From: Roridomyces roridus
Taxonomy: Eukaryota; Basidiomycota; Agaricomycetes; Agaricales; Mycenaceae
Length of the DNA stretch: 64,000 nt
Reading direction: 5' to 3'
NCBI GenBank assembly: GCA_029378245.1
Contig: JARKIF010000003.1
Span: forward strand, 1,116,001 to 1,180,000
The notes under the pieces are model-generated. The model saw only the letters and a list, made by a program, of their open reading frames with translations. It was not told where the DNA came from and made no database searches. Each line of letters begins with the position of its first letter. Position 1 is the first letter of the stretch. Both the position numbers and the translations under genes were made by a program. This document shows positions 11,351 to 22,500 of the stretch, one piece after another.

Positions 11351-13335
11351 TCACTGCAAAAATATCAGGAAAGAGCCAGACGGCAAAGCAATTACTACCT
11401 GCCTTGTGAATATAACAGCGTCTGTCAGAGCATCGACGAGCTCCGGATTTACTATTTTATTCCATGTTTCCCGCTGTGACAGGACTTGTAACACTTCCTT
11501 GAGGCGGGGACGCAAAGATATCCCGGCAGCGTGAGCAGCGAGCCAGATGCTCTTGCGGCCATTGCTACCCTGGATCTTGGAGAAAGGAACCTGGAGGATA
11601 TCATTATTCGCGATTACTCCTTGGCATAGAACGCCAATAGGATGTCCTGATTCCGTGGAGATCAACTGAACCAGGGCGATGGCCATATCCTCATAGATGA
11701 TGTAGTCGTACCGCCCGACGATCTGAATGACCGTAGCCAAACAGTCGCAGAAGGATTGGATGGCCTGTTTTCTGTCGCCTAGAGAGCAACTGGAAGGGAC
11801 AGTGAGCGACCTTTCTCATACAAGACGGATGGTCTCACAGAAGGAGCTCCACATCTCGTACAAGTCTCTCGATGACTCGTACCTGCTTAATTGTCGGCAA
11901 TGTGCAGATACTCCGTGCCACCCGGGTCCGAGAAGATCCAGATATACCACAAATGCTCTGAAGTGCCCGTAGAGTTATGGCGTCCACTATTTGCCTAGGA
12001 TAAAGAATCCGACCAGGGCTAAATTTGACAGTCAACACTACGAACCAAGCTATAGTCAAAAATAAAAATTACACGAGAAGCTTCACCAATGCGTCAACGA
12101 AACGATCCGTTTCCTTGGAAGGAGCTGTCCGCAAAATCTCCTTCGCGTCTTCCAGCTCGTTCAGAGTACATTTCTCGCTGAACACGGATGAAGCGACAAT
12201 CATGAGGGAGTCGGGCAACTCTCACCGATGTCGCAGAGTCGAGTTCGGGAGGGGACTTCTTTTGAAACCATCCGGTGGGAAGCCAAATAGATCGCAAACA
12301 GGCTTCCACTGCCCGCCGTGTATCTGTCGGAGACACGATACAGCTGCACGCTGAAGCTCAAAATTGAATCCTGGCCTCCAATGACAGTCAGTAATCACTG
12401 AGCCAGATGCTCAATTCATCCTACCGGGTAAAGATTACAATGTCCGCGACCGCATCCAGTAATTTGTTGTCGCAAACATCGATTGTTACTTCCCAGATTT
12501 CTTGAATCTTGAGCATACGATCCTGCCATGGGAAGCCGCAGGCATGAAAAGAAAGCCAGATTTCTGTCCGCATGTCCAATGAATATGTTTTCTGCAGCGT
12601 CGAGAAGGGCCGAATATCCGATCCATCCTCGCATAAGACGTAGATCGGATGATGCATAGGAGGTTGATGGCTCTGGAACACGGTATTGCGGAGCAATTTT
12701 GCTGCCTCCAGGACGAGATTTCGCCATTCTTCTCTGTACTGTAGCAACGCGGCCAAAAAATCGTAAATCTCATCGAACTGTTGTGCGGACCGGTGCAAGT
12801 GGCCACTAAAGGAAATGAGTGTAAGTCACGAAAATAGCATACTAGGAAACTGACGAGAAACTACGGATCAGCTCAAGCAAGATGAAGCGTGCTTCGTGGT
12901 AGGGCCATTCACAGAGAGCAAGCACAAGCATAGCATACTTGGATTCCCTGCATATTTGGGTCAAAATCACGCGTGCGGCCGCCTTTCCGATGCGCGGGGA
13001 ATACACCGCGGGACTAAGCCCAATGATGAGGCACTGGTTTATGGATGAGAGTTTCCCACTGACCGACAGAGCTCCAGCAGGTCGTCACACATTGGTTTGT
13101 CGAGCGAAGGCACATGAGCGCGAATGGCTGCCAGTCGTCGCATGATCATGAGCCGATTGATCCCCCGAATCGTAACCTCTCCGAGGGCGAGAAGGGCGCG
13201 GCCGGATAAAATACCAGGTCCCCATACGGTCGAAGTCTCCGTTGTCGTTCGCTGCGAGTCCGATAAAGCATAGGAGAAGATGGATGGTGGCCCAGAGACG
13301 GTGTGGATCTCCAGTGCGGACATGGTTTGAGGCAT
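11351..13335 (-). CDS. Hypothetical multi-exon helical protein with an internally repeated module
   Basis: I do not recognise this family. The N-terminal exon starts at 13335 (or the ATG at 13323, MSALEIHTVSGPPS). It is followed by exons rich in amphipathic helices, for example ICRESKYAMLVLALCEWP, FLAALLQYREEWRNLVLEA and FSEKCTLNELEDAKEILR. Two segments about 1 kb apart are alike. One reads IWLSFHACGFPWQDRML and ends in LLDAVADIVIFTR (about 12.42-12.60 kb). The other reads IWLAAHAAGISLRPRLKEVL and ends in LVDALTDAVIFTR (about 11.39-11.56 kb). This suggests an alpha-solenoid-like protein built from a duplicated unit. There is no signal peptide or membrane helix. A single gene is inferred from compatible splice sites; two adjacent paralogous genes remain possible. 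The stop at 11351 is the same whether or not the last candidate intron is removed. Confidence 0.5.
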
Positions 13336-14793
13336 ATCGGTGGCTGGAAAGGAGAGGCATGCAGGAGATGTAGGTCGGGATTTAACTTCTCCGCAGTTCT
13401 ATATTCGCGTTCTTCCAACACCCCAAGATCAGATACATAAAGCTGTAGTCGTCATTTGCCGATCCCATGACCAGAGAGCGGCGACCTTTGCGTCTGTTGT
13501 TTCCCAGGGGAGGACTGCGCAGTGCGGGAGAAGACGCTGGGCCAGATGTCAAGAGCGTGGAAGGTAAGTACTGGCCTGAGGAGCTGTGGTTCGAGTAGAT
13601 ATAAATACGAAGAAGAGCGGGAAGAACAAATTGCGAAGTCGTCGGAAGAAGCTGTATGTATTACAGTCCACTTTCGGGTCGAGTCGCAGCGTCAAGGGGC
13701 GGAAGATGTTCACACAGCACCTCCCGCTCGACCTAGAGTCAATGCGTCCCCTTAGAGCTTTGCGACTGCCAGGCTCCTGCCGCGTAAAAAACTGTGCGAA
13801 TACTGCCCGTGGTGGCCCTCGGCTATTCTGGCCTTGGTTTGAAGTTGCATGTACCCAAGCTATACCGACGGCGATTGAAACGACGGCAGCGCCAATCTGC
13901 CAGACAAGAATGAGCGGAATTGAGTCGCAGACGATCCAGGCAGAATCTGATGACAGATGACGGTTTGAACGGCTCGCGGTGAGCAGCGGTGTCAGTGCTG
14001 ATAACACTGGGATGTGGAAACTGGGGGAAGAGAAGCTGGCGGCGCACGCATCGTCGTCGAGAAAAGAAACAGTGGAAGCGATAGACTGGCAAAGGTGGAC
14101 GAAAATACTTGGGCGCGAGGGGTTCATAATGATAGACCGAACATGTTGGAAGTTGGTGGCAAGATGGTTGGCCAGGACAGAGATTGCGCGTGGGGGCAGG
14201 CTCGGAGACGTCGCGGAGACAAAGTTATGTTGTGCTACGAAAGTGCCGAATCCTCACTTTTTGCGCCTCACACCAACAGGCTTGGCACGAAGGTTGTGGT
14301 TAAGATTCAGTTGATGCGCCATCACATCATGATCAGTGAACCCATTTCACCAAACCTTCACCTTGACATGACACTGCTGGCGACTGGAAGCTCGATACAA
14401 TAATTCAAAGCTCTAGGCTCATCTCCCGGGTACTCTCGGCTCCGAATCGTTACATATACACCCACTGGGCGTTCCGGGATAGGGCAGCTCGGGTTTGAGC
14501 CGCTTGTGCACTTCTGTGGTCTTGCATCGACTGATGGTACTGCCCGGCAACTGCTACCAGTTGTATCAAGAACCTCTGCTATCCGAACTCATCTCACTCT
14601 TTCATTGGGAACCTGAGAGAATGTACCCCAGATTCAGTGGGGGACAAGGGGCCCATCACAACTTTGAGCAGATGTAGATTCAGATGATCGGCGCCTGCTA
14701 CTCATAACTTTCAGGATTCTTGTGTCTCCCCACTTCGTTCTCCTTTCTACCACCAACACGTTCCTTCTTTTTTTCTTTCTTACCCACTACAGG
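13336..14793. other. Intergenic stretch without a credible gene
   Basis: About 1.45 kb between two divergent genes. The longest frame is antisense (14127 down to 13549), with one hydrophobic stretch around LILVWQIGAAVVSIAVGIAW and otherwise low-information sequence; it matches no family I know and has no convincing coding bias. The last 90 bases before 14794 are pyrimidine-rich (runs of T and CTTTCT), which fits the core promoter or 5' leader of the seven-helix gene. Confidence 0.5.
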
Positions 14794-16018
14794 ATGGCGG
14801 GAACCTCAGACTTTGATTCTGCTTGGGAACAGGTAGTTCCTTACCTCATCAAGACAACCGTGCGTCGTTGTGCACATGGGAGACTTGCACGGCTTACAAA
14901 CGAATTTCAAGGTCGCATTGTTTCTCAATGGTCCGTGTTCTACTACGCGATCGTCCAGACTATAGCCTCATTAATTCGTGGTAGCCGTCTACGACGTTTT
15001 GGTTGTACTGGCGCTGTACTTTGTGCGCCGAAGAGACCCAGCGGGCAAACGAATCCTCATCTGCGCCATCATCGTCATGTTCATATTCGCCTTGGTCGAA
15101 ATGGCTCTGCAAATCGTAACCGTCGCGTACGCAATGCAAGCGTTGTATTCCGCCGTGCACAGTCAATACGAGGGCGCGTTGGACACGCTCAAGACCATGT
15201 CCAATATTCTCGGTTTCGTGGAAGAGTTTTTGCTCATTATGAACAAGTGCGTGCGGCCTTCCGAGGAGCATAACAATCCTGACATACCAATCTAGCGCTA
15301 TCGCCGATGCATTTTTCGTACGTTTTCCGTGTATAACAAGCCATCTTGATTTCACTTCCGCAGATGTATCGTTGCTATGTGGTATGGGGCTACAATCGAA
15401 AAGTCGTTGTTCTTCCGGCGGTGATTTCCGTCATCACCATCGGTTCGTCCGTTCCTCGTCCCCAGCCTTCCTTTCTAAATCATTGTATGTAGGAGTCGGC
15501 TACGCGACGCTAGTCAGAGACCACTTCTCCCCTCCTCAGTATTTCATCGATACCCGGATCGTATTCGGACTCGTAATGTTCAACAATCTTTTCTTGACCT
15601 GCTTGACTGCAGGCCCGATATGGCGGTCGCGGCGGAATCTACAGGTTGTCGGGCAGACAAAATTCATCTACAGGTATAATATCGCAATGGCAATGCTGTA
15701 AGCATTCAATCTCGAGGCATCTGCATATTTCTTACGCCCCATTTGAGGTTGGAATCAGCCACCATTTATTTCATTTGCATTACCATCGGCATAATAATCG
15801 TTTCTCTGGGGGGATTCGCCGTGTCTTTGGTGCCCCAGACTGTTTATGGGATATTCAGCCAGCTGATGGTGAGTGGCCAATAATTTCGCCGGGAGGGGAA
15901 ACTCAGGAAAGCATAGAACATCGTTCCGACACTTGTTATCGTTCAAGTTAGTTTGGGTCGCCAGATCGACCGCGAAACCTCGAGTGTTGGGAGCATGGAG
16001 AAGATGGAATCTGTCTGA
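14794..16018 (+). CDS. Orphan seven-transmembrane protein of Agaricomycete type (paralogue A)
   Basis: This is a polytopic membrane protein of a large orphan family in mushroom-forming fungi; no ligand or partner is known to me. The first exon reads MAGTSDFDSAWEQVVPYLIK. It is followed by helices such as VLVVLALYFVRRRDPAGK and ILICAIIVMFIFALVEMALQ, the landmark MYRCYVVWGYNRKVVVLP, then DHFSPPQYFIDTRIVFGL, and a last helix near IYFICITIGIIIVSL. The C-terminal exon reads NIVPTLVIVQVSLGRQ and a short tail ending MEKMESV. The splice pattern is the same as in the two copies at 25-28 kb, but the sequence is clearly more diverged. The start is the ATG at 14794, after a T-rich leader. It is not a recognisable STE3 pheromone receptor. 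Confidence 0.78.
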
Positions 16019-16424
16019 CACACCCCAGGGTTGATATGTATGATTCGCAGTTGTATGTGTTCTCATTCAAAAAACAGACACGGACTCGGACCTCTCATCG
16101 GACTTTCTTCCGTATTAGACTTTGTTCATACCTAGTTCTTCTACAAATTCCAGGTCCCGAGGGCACGGTGAACGCCTGAACAAGTTGTGTATACAACTTA
16201 TGTATTACAGTCTGGTCCCGAGACAGACAAGTTGTGTTTTCCACTTTTGAACACGCGACGCGACGTACCTCAGAAATATTTGATATCCCCTGGACACGGT
16301 ACGGTTGTTTTCCAACCTCAACCTCAACACCACACCCTCACATCACAATGGCTTGCCTGCCACTCGTGTCGACCATGCATGCTCATGGAAAATAGTCTAC
16401 TATTTCCGCATCCACTACCACCTA
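16019..16424. other. Intergenic region between convergent genes
   Basis: This is the 3' flank shared by the seven-helix gene (+) and the TupA-like gene (-). It contains no ORF that I can support. A short motif around CTGGTCCCGAGACAGACAAG recalls the sequence CTGATCCCGAGACTAACAA near 5950, also in a 3' flank, but this may be chance. Confidence 0.4.
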
Positions 16425-17443
16425 TCAAGGAGCACCAGTATACAACTGCTGACCATTCTTCTGGAACCCAGTAATAACCCCCTGACCATTCCTTCCGACC
16501 GCCCACTCAGCAAACTGATACGCAAGTGTCGAATTCTGTGCTTTCAATCCCACGAGCAAATGCGCAGGGTTCAATAACTGATCATCTGCTTCGTCCGTCG
16601 ATGCTTTGTAAATCACGGTTTGGTTTGCGATATCCGCAGGGAGTGAGAGGTACGTTCCTGGCGTCAGCGTCGTCGATTTATGTAAGAGAGAAGAGAAGAG
16701 CAAGCAAGCGCACCTCGATCGGAAATGGAGTACTCCTTCAGAATCGCCGCTGCAGTCAACGCCTGGATGGGGAAACCAATGTACTGGTGGTACCACGTCG
16801 AATACGGTGTCGACCATGGAGCCTGCCCGATCTGCGTCCACAGCGAAGACTCCTTGATATTCGTAGCGGACTTGTCGTACCGGCTCAAGAACCGCGCGGG
16901 GAGGGACGTACTACTAGAGTTGGCAGCGTCCGCCGCATGGAACAAGTTGGCGAAAATAGTTAGGATGTCGGACGACCCATCGATGTTGGCGGGGTTCTCT
17001 GGGGGGCCGACGAAGAGGAAGTGGTCGCGGAAGATGTAGTATGTGGTGTTATCTATGATGCCTTGGTTGGCTGCGATGCGTTCCGAGGCGGGGTTGTATG
17101 TTATCCCAACGTCAGCGTCGCCGCTCTGTAGGTACTTGATCGTGAAGGTGTTATCGCTGAGTACCCAGCCGACGCGGAAGGGCGCCGAGCCGTTGGCTAC
17201 ACTTTCTTTGATGAAAGCGTCGGCGAGGGCTTTCAAATTATTGTTAGGACGGCAGAATGATAAAAAAGGATGAGACATACCACCGACGAGACCACTCTGC
17301 CCGGCACCGCCGTTCCCAATTCTCAGAGTGATGGGAGCATCGGATGAGTTGAAACCTCCATCGTACACCTCTTGTGGATCGACCAATGCGAGGGTGGAGC
17401 CAATGAGAGCAAGGAGGCTGGTGAGAACCAAGAACGGAACCAT
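16425..17443 (-). CDS. Secreted TupA-like (tungstate-type) periplasmic-binding-fold protein
   Basis: A signal peptide (MVPFLVLTSLLALIGSTLA) precedes a type-II periplasmic-binding-protein fold of the kind called extracellular tungstate binding/TupA in bacteria. After removal of an intron near 17.24-17.28 kb, the sequence reads ITLRIGNGGAGQSGLVGALA. Landmarks that follow are DADVGITYNPASERIAANQG, then DHFLFVGPPENPANI, the IQALTAAAILKEYSISD helix, and a C-terminal part with LLVGLKAQNSTLAYQFAEW. Bacterial homologues deliver oxyanions to an ABC importer. Fungi lack that importer, so the role here is open: extracellular oxyanion or small-molecule binding is inference. Several N-glycosylation sequons (NSS, NGS, NTT) fit secretion. 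A second intron lies near 16.69-16.72 kb. Confidence 0.75.
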
Positions 17444-17907
17444 TTTTGCGAGACAGGGAGGCTGGCATGCTGGTCCTTATGTACTGGCCCACCGATCGAC
17501 TGTGGAGTCGGCCAGCCACATAGGGGAAGGAATAGGGATTGATCATTCATTGAAGAAAATACTTCCGGGTTTATTCTCTGCAGTGTCCAGGACCCAAGGC
17601 AGACTTTTGCACGACTGTCTACAGCTGTCTACTCACTGATTAACGCGTCGGAGTCGGCTCGTGTATTTCCGGTTTGATCTTCCGTGACCGTGTAGTGCAG
17701 ATCCATCTAGCACAAGACCCCGCTGAAACCTGCTGAAACGCGTTGGAGAATTTTCAAATACGACGTCATTGCATGGCGCTCCACTCCACGGAACTCGGAG
17801 GATTCGCGCCGTGACGGTGCGGCCCCTGAATTCAAAATTCGAGTCAATATAGTAGAGTCAATAGTAGTTAACAATAAGTACAAGGCACGCCTCTATTGCG
17901 CAAAATT
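17444..17907. other. Intergenic region, upstream of the TupA-like gene and downstream of the DCAF4-like gene
   Basis: Both flanking genes are on the minus strand. The stretch holds the promoter of the secreted protein and the 3' end of the WD40 gene. I see no supported ORF, RNA gene or repeat. Confidence 0.4.
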
Positions 17908-19333
17908 CTAAACACACAAAGTCCATCGTGAAACCTGATCGTCGCCCGCGGCCCAGAGGGCCACGCTGCCCCCTTCCTCTATGACGCAAAGTGCTGTCGG
18001 AGGGGACGCAAAGCACGTTGTAAAAAGTCCATCGCCGGTATTTGTATCCGGCGGTTCTAGTGGTCTGCCATTGTGCAAGGCCCACCCGCGCAGGAAGCCA
18101 TCACGCCGCGCGGAGAAGACAAATCGCTCGGCAGGGTCGAGTGACACGCCCTGAAATTAATTTCAAGAAATTGATGGTAAGGAAGAATGTGAGACATACG
18201 AGGGGTAATGGTGGAGGTGAGGTTGACGGGCCAGGTGGGAGCGAAGCGTAAACGACCGTAGGGGGCGCAGAGCGACGCAGGAAGCGCAGGTCATACGAGG
18301 CGAGACGGCCATCCATGAAGCCTACGACGATTGACGCGCCATCTGACAATGGACGTACGAACGAAGCAGAGCTAAGTGGAGCGTGAGCCTGAGGATCACT
18401 GCCCCATCCGAGCACCGAGTCGCAAATAACTTGGGCGTGGGCGGTGCGATCTGTTTTGGTGCGCGAGTCGAAGCGGAGGACGGTGCCTGAACGTACACCG
18501 GTGTAGATGAGGCTCTCGTGCTGTGCGATGGAGAATACGTCACTGCCTGTGGCGATGACACGCACGGAATGGTGAACGTCGAGGTCGGGGACCAGGAATC
18601 CACGGGACCCTGATCCAAGAGCAAGAGCACCGCGCTGGATGCTTGCTGCACGTACGTCGCTGATGGCGGGGAAATTGAGAAGCGTTGTCCGGCTAGGCAT
18701 GTGAGTTTGTGCAAACAGTCGAGAAGCAATCGACTTACTCGGGCACGCCACTACGCTGGATGGCAAGTTTAGTGCTGGAACCAAAGCAGACGGAGACAAC
18801 ATGGTCTGGAGTTGCGAGAATAGCGCTGACCTGTGGTTGTTTAGATTCGTTGGAGGGGAGAGAAGGCGGGAGACATACATAGGATCCGCGAGCAAGACAC
18901 AAGTCGAGGGTCCAGTCGCCCCATTCGTCCCATTCACTGTGATAACGGCGGTCATATAAGCAGCCATTGTTGTCACCAATGAACTGCCGCACTGCGGAGT
19001 CCGAAGGCCAGGGGGTGGTTGCGAACGCAGATACTGTTGTGCCTAAAGGGACGGGCCAAGTAGCATTTTGACTCTGAGATGTTGCCTCGAGGCGGGCATG
19101 GAGCAGAGAATTGAAGACACGAGTCCGTGCGGCAAAACTTGGACTGGAGCTGACCCGGTTGTCCAGAGAATGCGTTTCGATCGTGTTGCTCTTGTCGGCC
19201 TGTCTGAGTTATTTGACGGCGGTGGTAATTGTGGTGTTGGTGCAGGCGGAGGCGGTCTGGATTCAGCTGCTCTCGAAGAGATTGGAAAGTATCTGTTGCG
19301 TTCGGGGTCGAAATAGAAGCCTGGGAGGTTCAT
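17908..19333 (-). CDS. DCAF4-like WD40 protein (DDB1-CUL4-associated factor)
   Basis: The N-terminus reads MNLPGFYFDPERNRYFPI, the signature of DCAF4/WDR21, a substrate-receptor type WD40 protein of CUL4-DDB1 ubiquitin ligases. A Pro-rich linker follows, then beta-propeller blades spread over several exons, with recognisable blade endings such as HESLIYTGVRSGTVLRFDSR, IVVGFMDGRLASYDLRFL and RFVFSARRDGFLRGWALHNG. The last blade ends with GDDQVSRWTLCV and stop near 17908. Nuclear localisation and ligase association are family knowledge. The start codon at 19333 faces the RA-PH gene start at 19522, so the two share a promoter of under 200 bases. Confidence 0.8.
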
Positions 19334-19521
19334 CGTAGTTCGGCTGGAGGCATCAGGCCCATCACAAAAAGATGTTACATAAGTGCTTTTTCACATTAAA
19401 TAAACAAACACACCGATTGGACGGACCTGGATTGGTTACCGTCTTGGAAATGCCATTGCATGCGGGCATATCTCGCAATTCCTTCTCTCATCGCTCTACT
19501 ACTTCCAGAGCAGCAGCTCGA

Positions 19522-22500
19522 ATGCGCCGTTCTCGTTCTCGAAGATTGTCTTTCCAAACAATCTTCTCCAAAGACGCCGCTGCTGTCGTCGAGCACAACC
19601 CCAATGCCCGTAACTTTCAAACACTCCCCCGCTCTTTCGCGGCCTATGCACACGAGTACGCGGCTACCGCCTCAAAGTACTACGACGACGACGCGTTCCA
19701 GCCCCCAGAACTGCCTGTCACCCCATCACCAGTCGACGAACCCTTCCTACTCGATGACGATCCGTTTGCCGATCTCTCGGGCGGCCCAAAGGTCGACACG
19801 CCTCCGCAGTCACCGCTCTCTCCATCAGAGCCAATTCATCTCCCCCCCGTCGCGCCTGTTGTGCACCCCCGCACTACCCCCGCCAATACCACTCCTGCTT
19901 ACCAGAAGCCCGCGTTTCGCCCTCGTCCGTCTCTGCCCTCTCTAAGCACTCTTGCGCAGATGAACTTGGTCGTACCCAACAAGGTTAGCTTTCCCAACTT
20001 CTTTTCTTTTCATATATTAATTAATTATGTAGGTACGCCGCGGCCGCGTCGGTGCGGGACTTCCTCACGAACCTTGGGATGAGTCGTCTTTATTGACACC
20101 GTCTTCGCCATCTACCCCTCTCGCTTCTCTCTCCCCCTCGTCACCCGTTGCAGTTCCCGCGTCTGCAGTTGAGCCTTTGTCCCCCATGTCCACTCCGACA
20201 CCGCTCTCGCCGTTGCGATCCCTCTCTTCTCCACCGACTCCCTCACGCGGAGAGACCTTCCTCGATCTCTCCGATCATTCCTCGGACGAGGACCAGCCGT
20301 CAATATCGCCGAAATCCCCTTCTTGGTCGTCCACCCACAAAGCGGCCCCTTCACTCGCCCTCGCGCCTCTCGAAGCCGCCGGTCTTTTCCTCCTTCACCC
20401 TGAACCGGTGCTGGTCTCGTCTCCCCGCGCCATGTCCCCTCCGCTCCCGCTCCCTCCGCCTCCAGTACCGACTAAATCGCCCGAGTTGCTGCCGTTGAAG
20501 GAACTCGACGCGCTCGACTTGAGCTCACCACTCGAGGATGTGCCAGAAGAGCAGGAGCAACGAGATGATGGTGGTGCTGCATATGCCGCGCTTGCCGCGG
20601 GAGGGTTCGGCCTTTTCGTCGCGCAACGAGAGGAAGAGGAGGAACATTCCGTGACGCGTAGCATGAGCATCAAACTCGCAGCGTCCCATTCCAGCGCTTC
20701 CTCTGAGAACGAAGAGGCGCCCGAACTTTCATTCACTCATTCCAGTTCGGAAATTGCCACCGAGCCCGAAACATATTTCTCGCCCACCCTTTCGCGCGAG
20801 GCTTCTGCGTCGTCGCTTGCGTCCTCGTCCTCGGGCTCAGAGGGTCCTGAAGAAAGCCAAATACGGATACGGCGGCGTTTCCGCAAAAGCTCGCTTTTTG
20901 GGGACCTTCTCCGCTTCGCCCCCGCATCACCTGGCGCCCCTGGGAGCATATGGGGCGGGGAAATGCGGCTGGCAACGAATGATGATACGTTGCAACTCGG
21001 CCTGAGGCGTGTTGATGACATGGAGATGGAGATGGAGATGGGCGAGGATGGAGCTGCCTATCACGCAGATGAGGACGACTACGATATGCTGACGCCCGAG
21101 GACCTCGACTCTGCGCTAAATCGCGCCAGCATCCTTTCGACTGCCAACGAGCTGGGCCATGACGTTCCCCAGGGTGTGGCGTTCCCCGCATACGACGAAT
21201 ACAGCTACTCTTCTCCGCCGTATTCTACGCCCCATTTGACACGTTCTCCGTCATCTGTCCGTTCACCAGCGTCCTCGGAGGGTGATGAACATGTCCCTTC
21301 GTGGGCCTTTGGACGGTTACGTGAACATATGAGCGGCCCGTCGTCAGATGGGGAAGAGGCCGATTTCGGTGGTTTCAAACGCAGCGTGCCGCCTCCACCA
21401 ACGCCAGCTTCGGGGTACTCGGAGGATGAGCTGAACCGGTCGTTCTTGTTCCCGCCCAGGGAAAGACGATTGTTGGAGGTGGAGGCAGAGGAGGTGGAGC
21501 CAGGGACGTCAGCAGGGACCATCAGGGCGAGTGCGCAAAGAGGACGGACGAGCGTCAGCGCCATTGGTGATCCTGGGTATTGGGGTGAGGACAAGCCAGT
21601 GGATGGGAGTGGTTGGGAAGGTCCGAGTGGTAGTGGTGGCGGTGGATATGGCAGGGGAAATGGAAGCAGTGACGGCCGCTCCCGGTCGACTGGCCGAGGC
21701 GAATACGGGAGTTACAATGGCAACGGCAGCGGGAGTGGTGGTTGGGCTGGTCGTGGAGATGATGGGGACGATGAGCGACGTCCTCGGGGGTCGTCGTTTT
21801 CGACACCGACCTCGTCAGAGTCGGACAATGATGAGTCGTCAGAAGACGATTATGGCGAGCCTGTTCCTCCGCCCGCAGCTGCTACAAGCGCAGATCCCAA
21901 CTCGGATGACGACGTTCCTTTGGCACAGCGTATTCCATCTGCACTGAAGGCACAGCGAACTATTCGGCGGAAGGTGCGAGAGGAGAGGGAAGAGCGGAGG
22001 CGTGACCGCGAGGCAGGGCGGGCAAGGCAAACGACACTGAGGCCTGCAGGCGCAGCGAACGGAGCGCAGTCTCCTCTCGAAGTTGTATCCAGCTCGCGAG
22101 AGGCTGCTCGGACGGCAGAGGCGGCCACTCTGCAACGCACCAGGACACGTACACAGACCTTGCCGGGGAACGGATCAGGATCGGCAGCGGTCGATGATCT
22201 GACCCTGAAACTGCAGAACATGCAGAGCACGCAAGCCGAGAGGCAGCGTTCCCTGACGATCAATAGTGCCACATCCGGCGGGCGGGAACGCCTTCCATCG
22301 CCTTCTCCTGGTCCACGCATGGCCTCGGCTTCGCCCCCATCACATCACCTACCGCTTCCCGAGGCAGCCCGGGGCTTACGTCCTCAGCGTTCGTTCCATC
22401 GGCCGTCAACTGCTGGTGCGACAAGCCCGACGGCACTGCATGAACCACTTCCGGCCGACGCAGAAGCAAGGGTCAAGCGCAGTGCAACAACGCGTCGCCC

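Noticed and set aside
13549..14127. 192-codon antisense ORF with one hydrophobic stretch
   Set aside because: No recognisable domain, poor protein-like composition outside the hydrophobic stretch, and no supporting splice pattern; listed only as part of an unassigned region.
14794..16018. STE3-type pheromone receptor
   Set aside because: Seven helices are present, but the RCYVVWG landmark and the absence of STE3 motifs place it in the orphan family; no pheromone precursor (CaaX) gene was seen nearby.
20733..21191. 152-codon antisense ORF within the RA-PH gene
   Set aside because: It is a shadow of the GC-rich, Ser/Pro-biased long exon; the protein has no domain and the sense frame is continuous over 2.9 kb.
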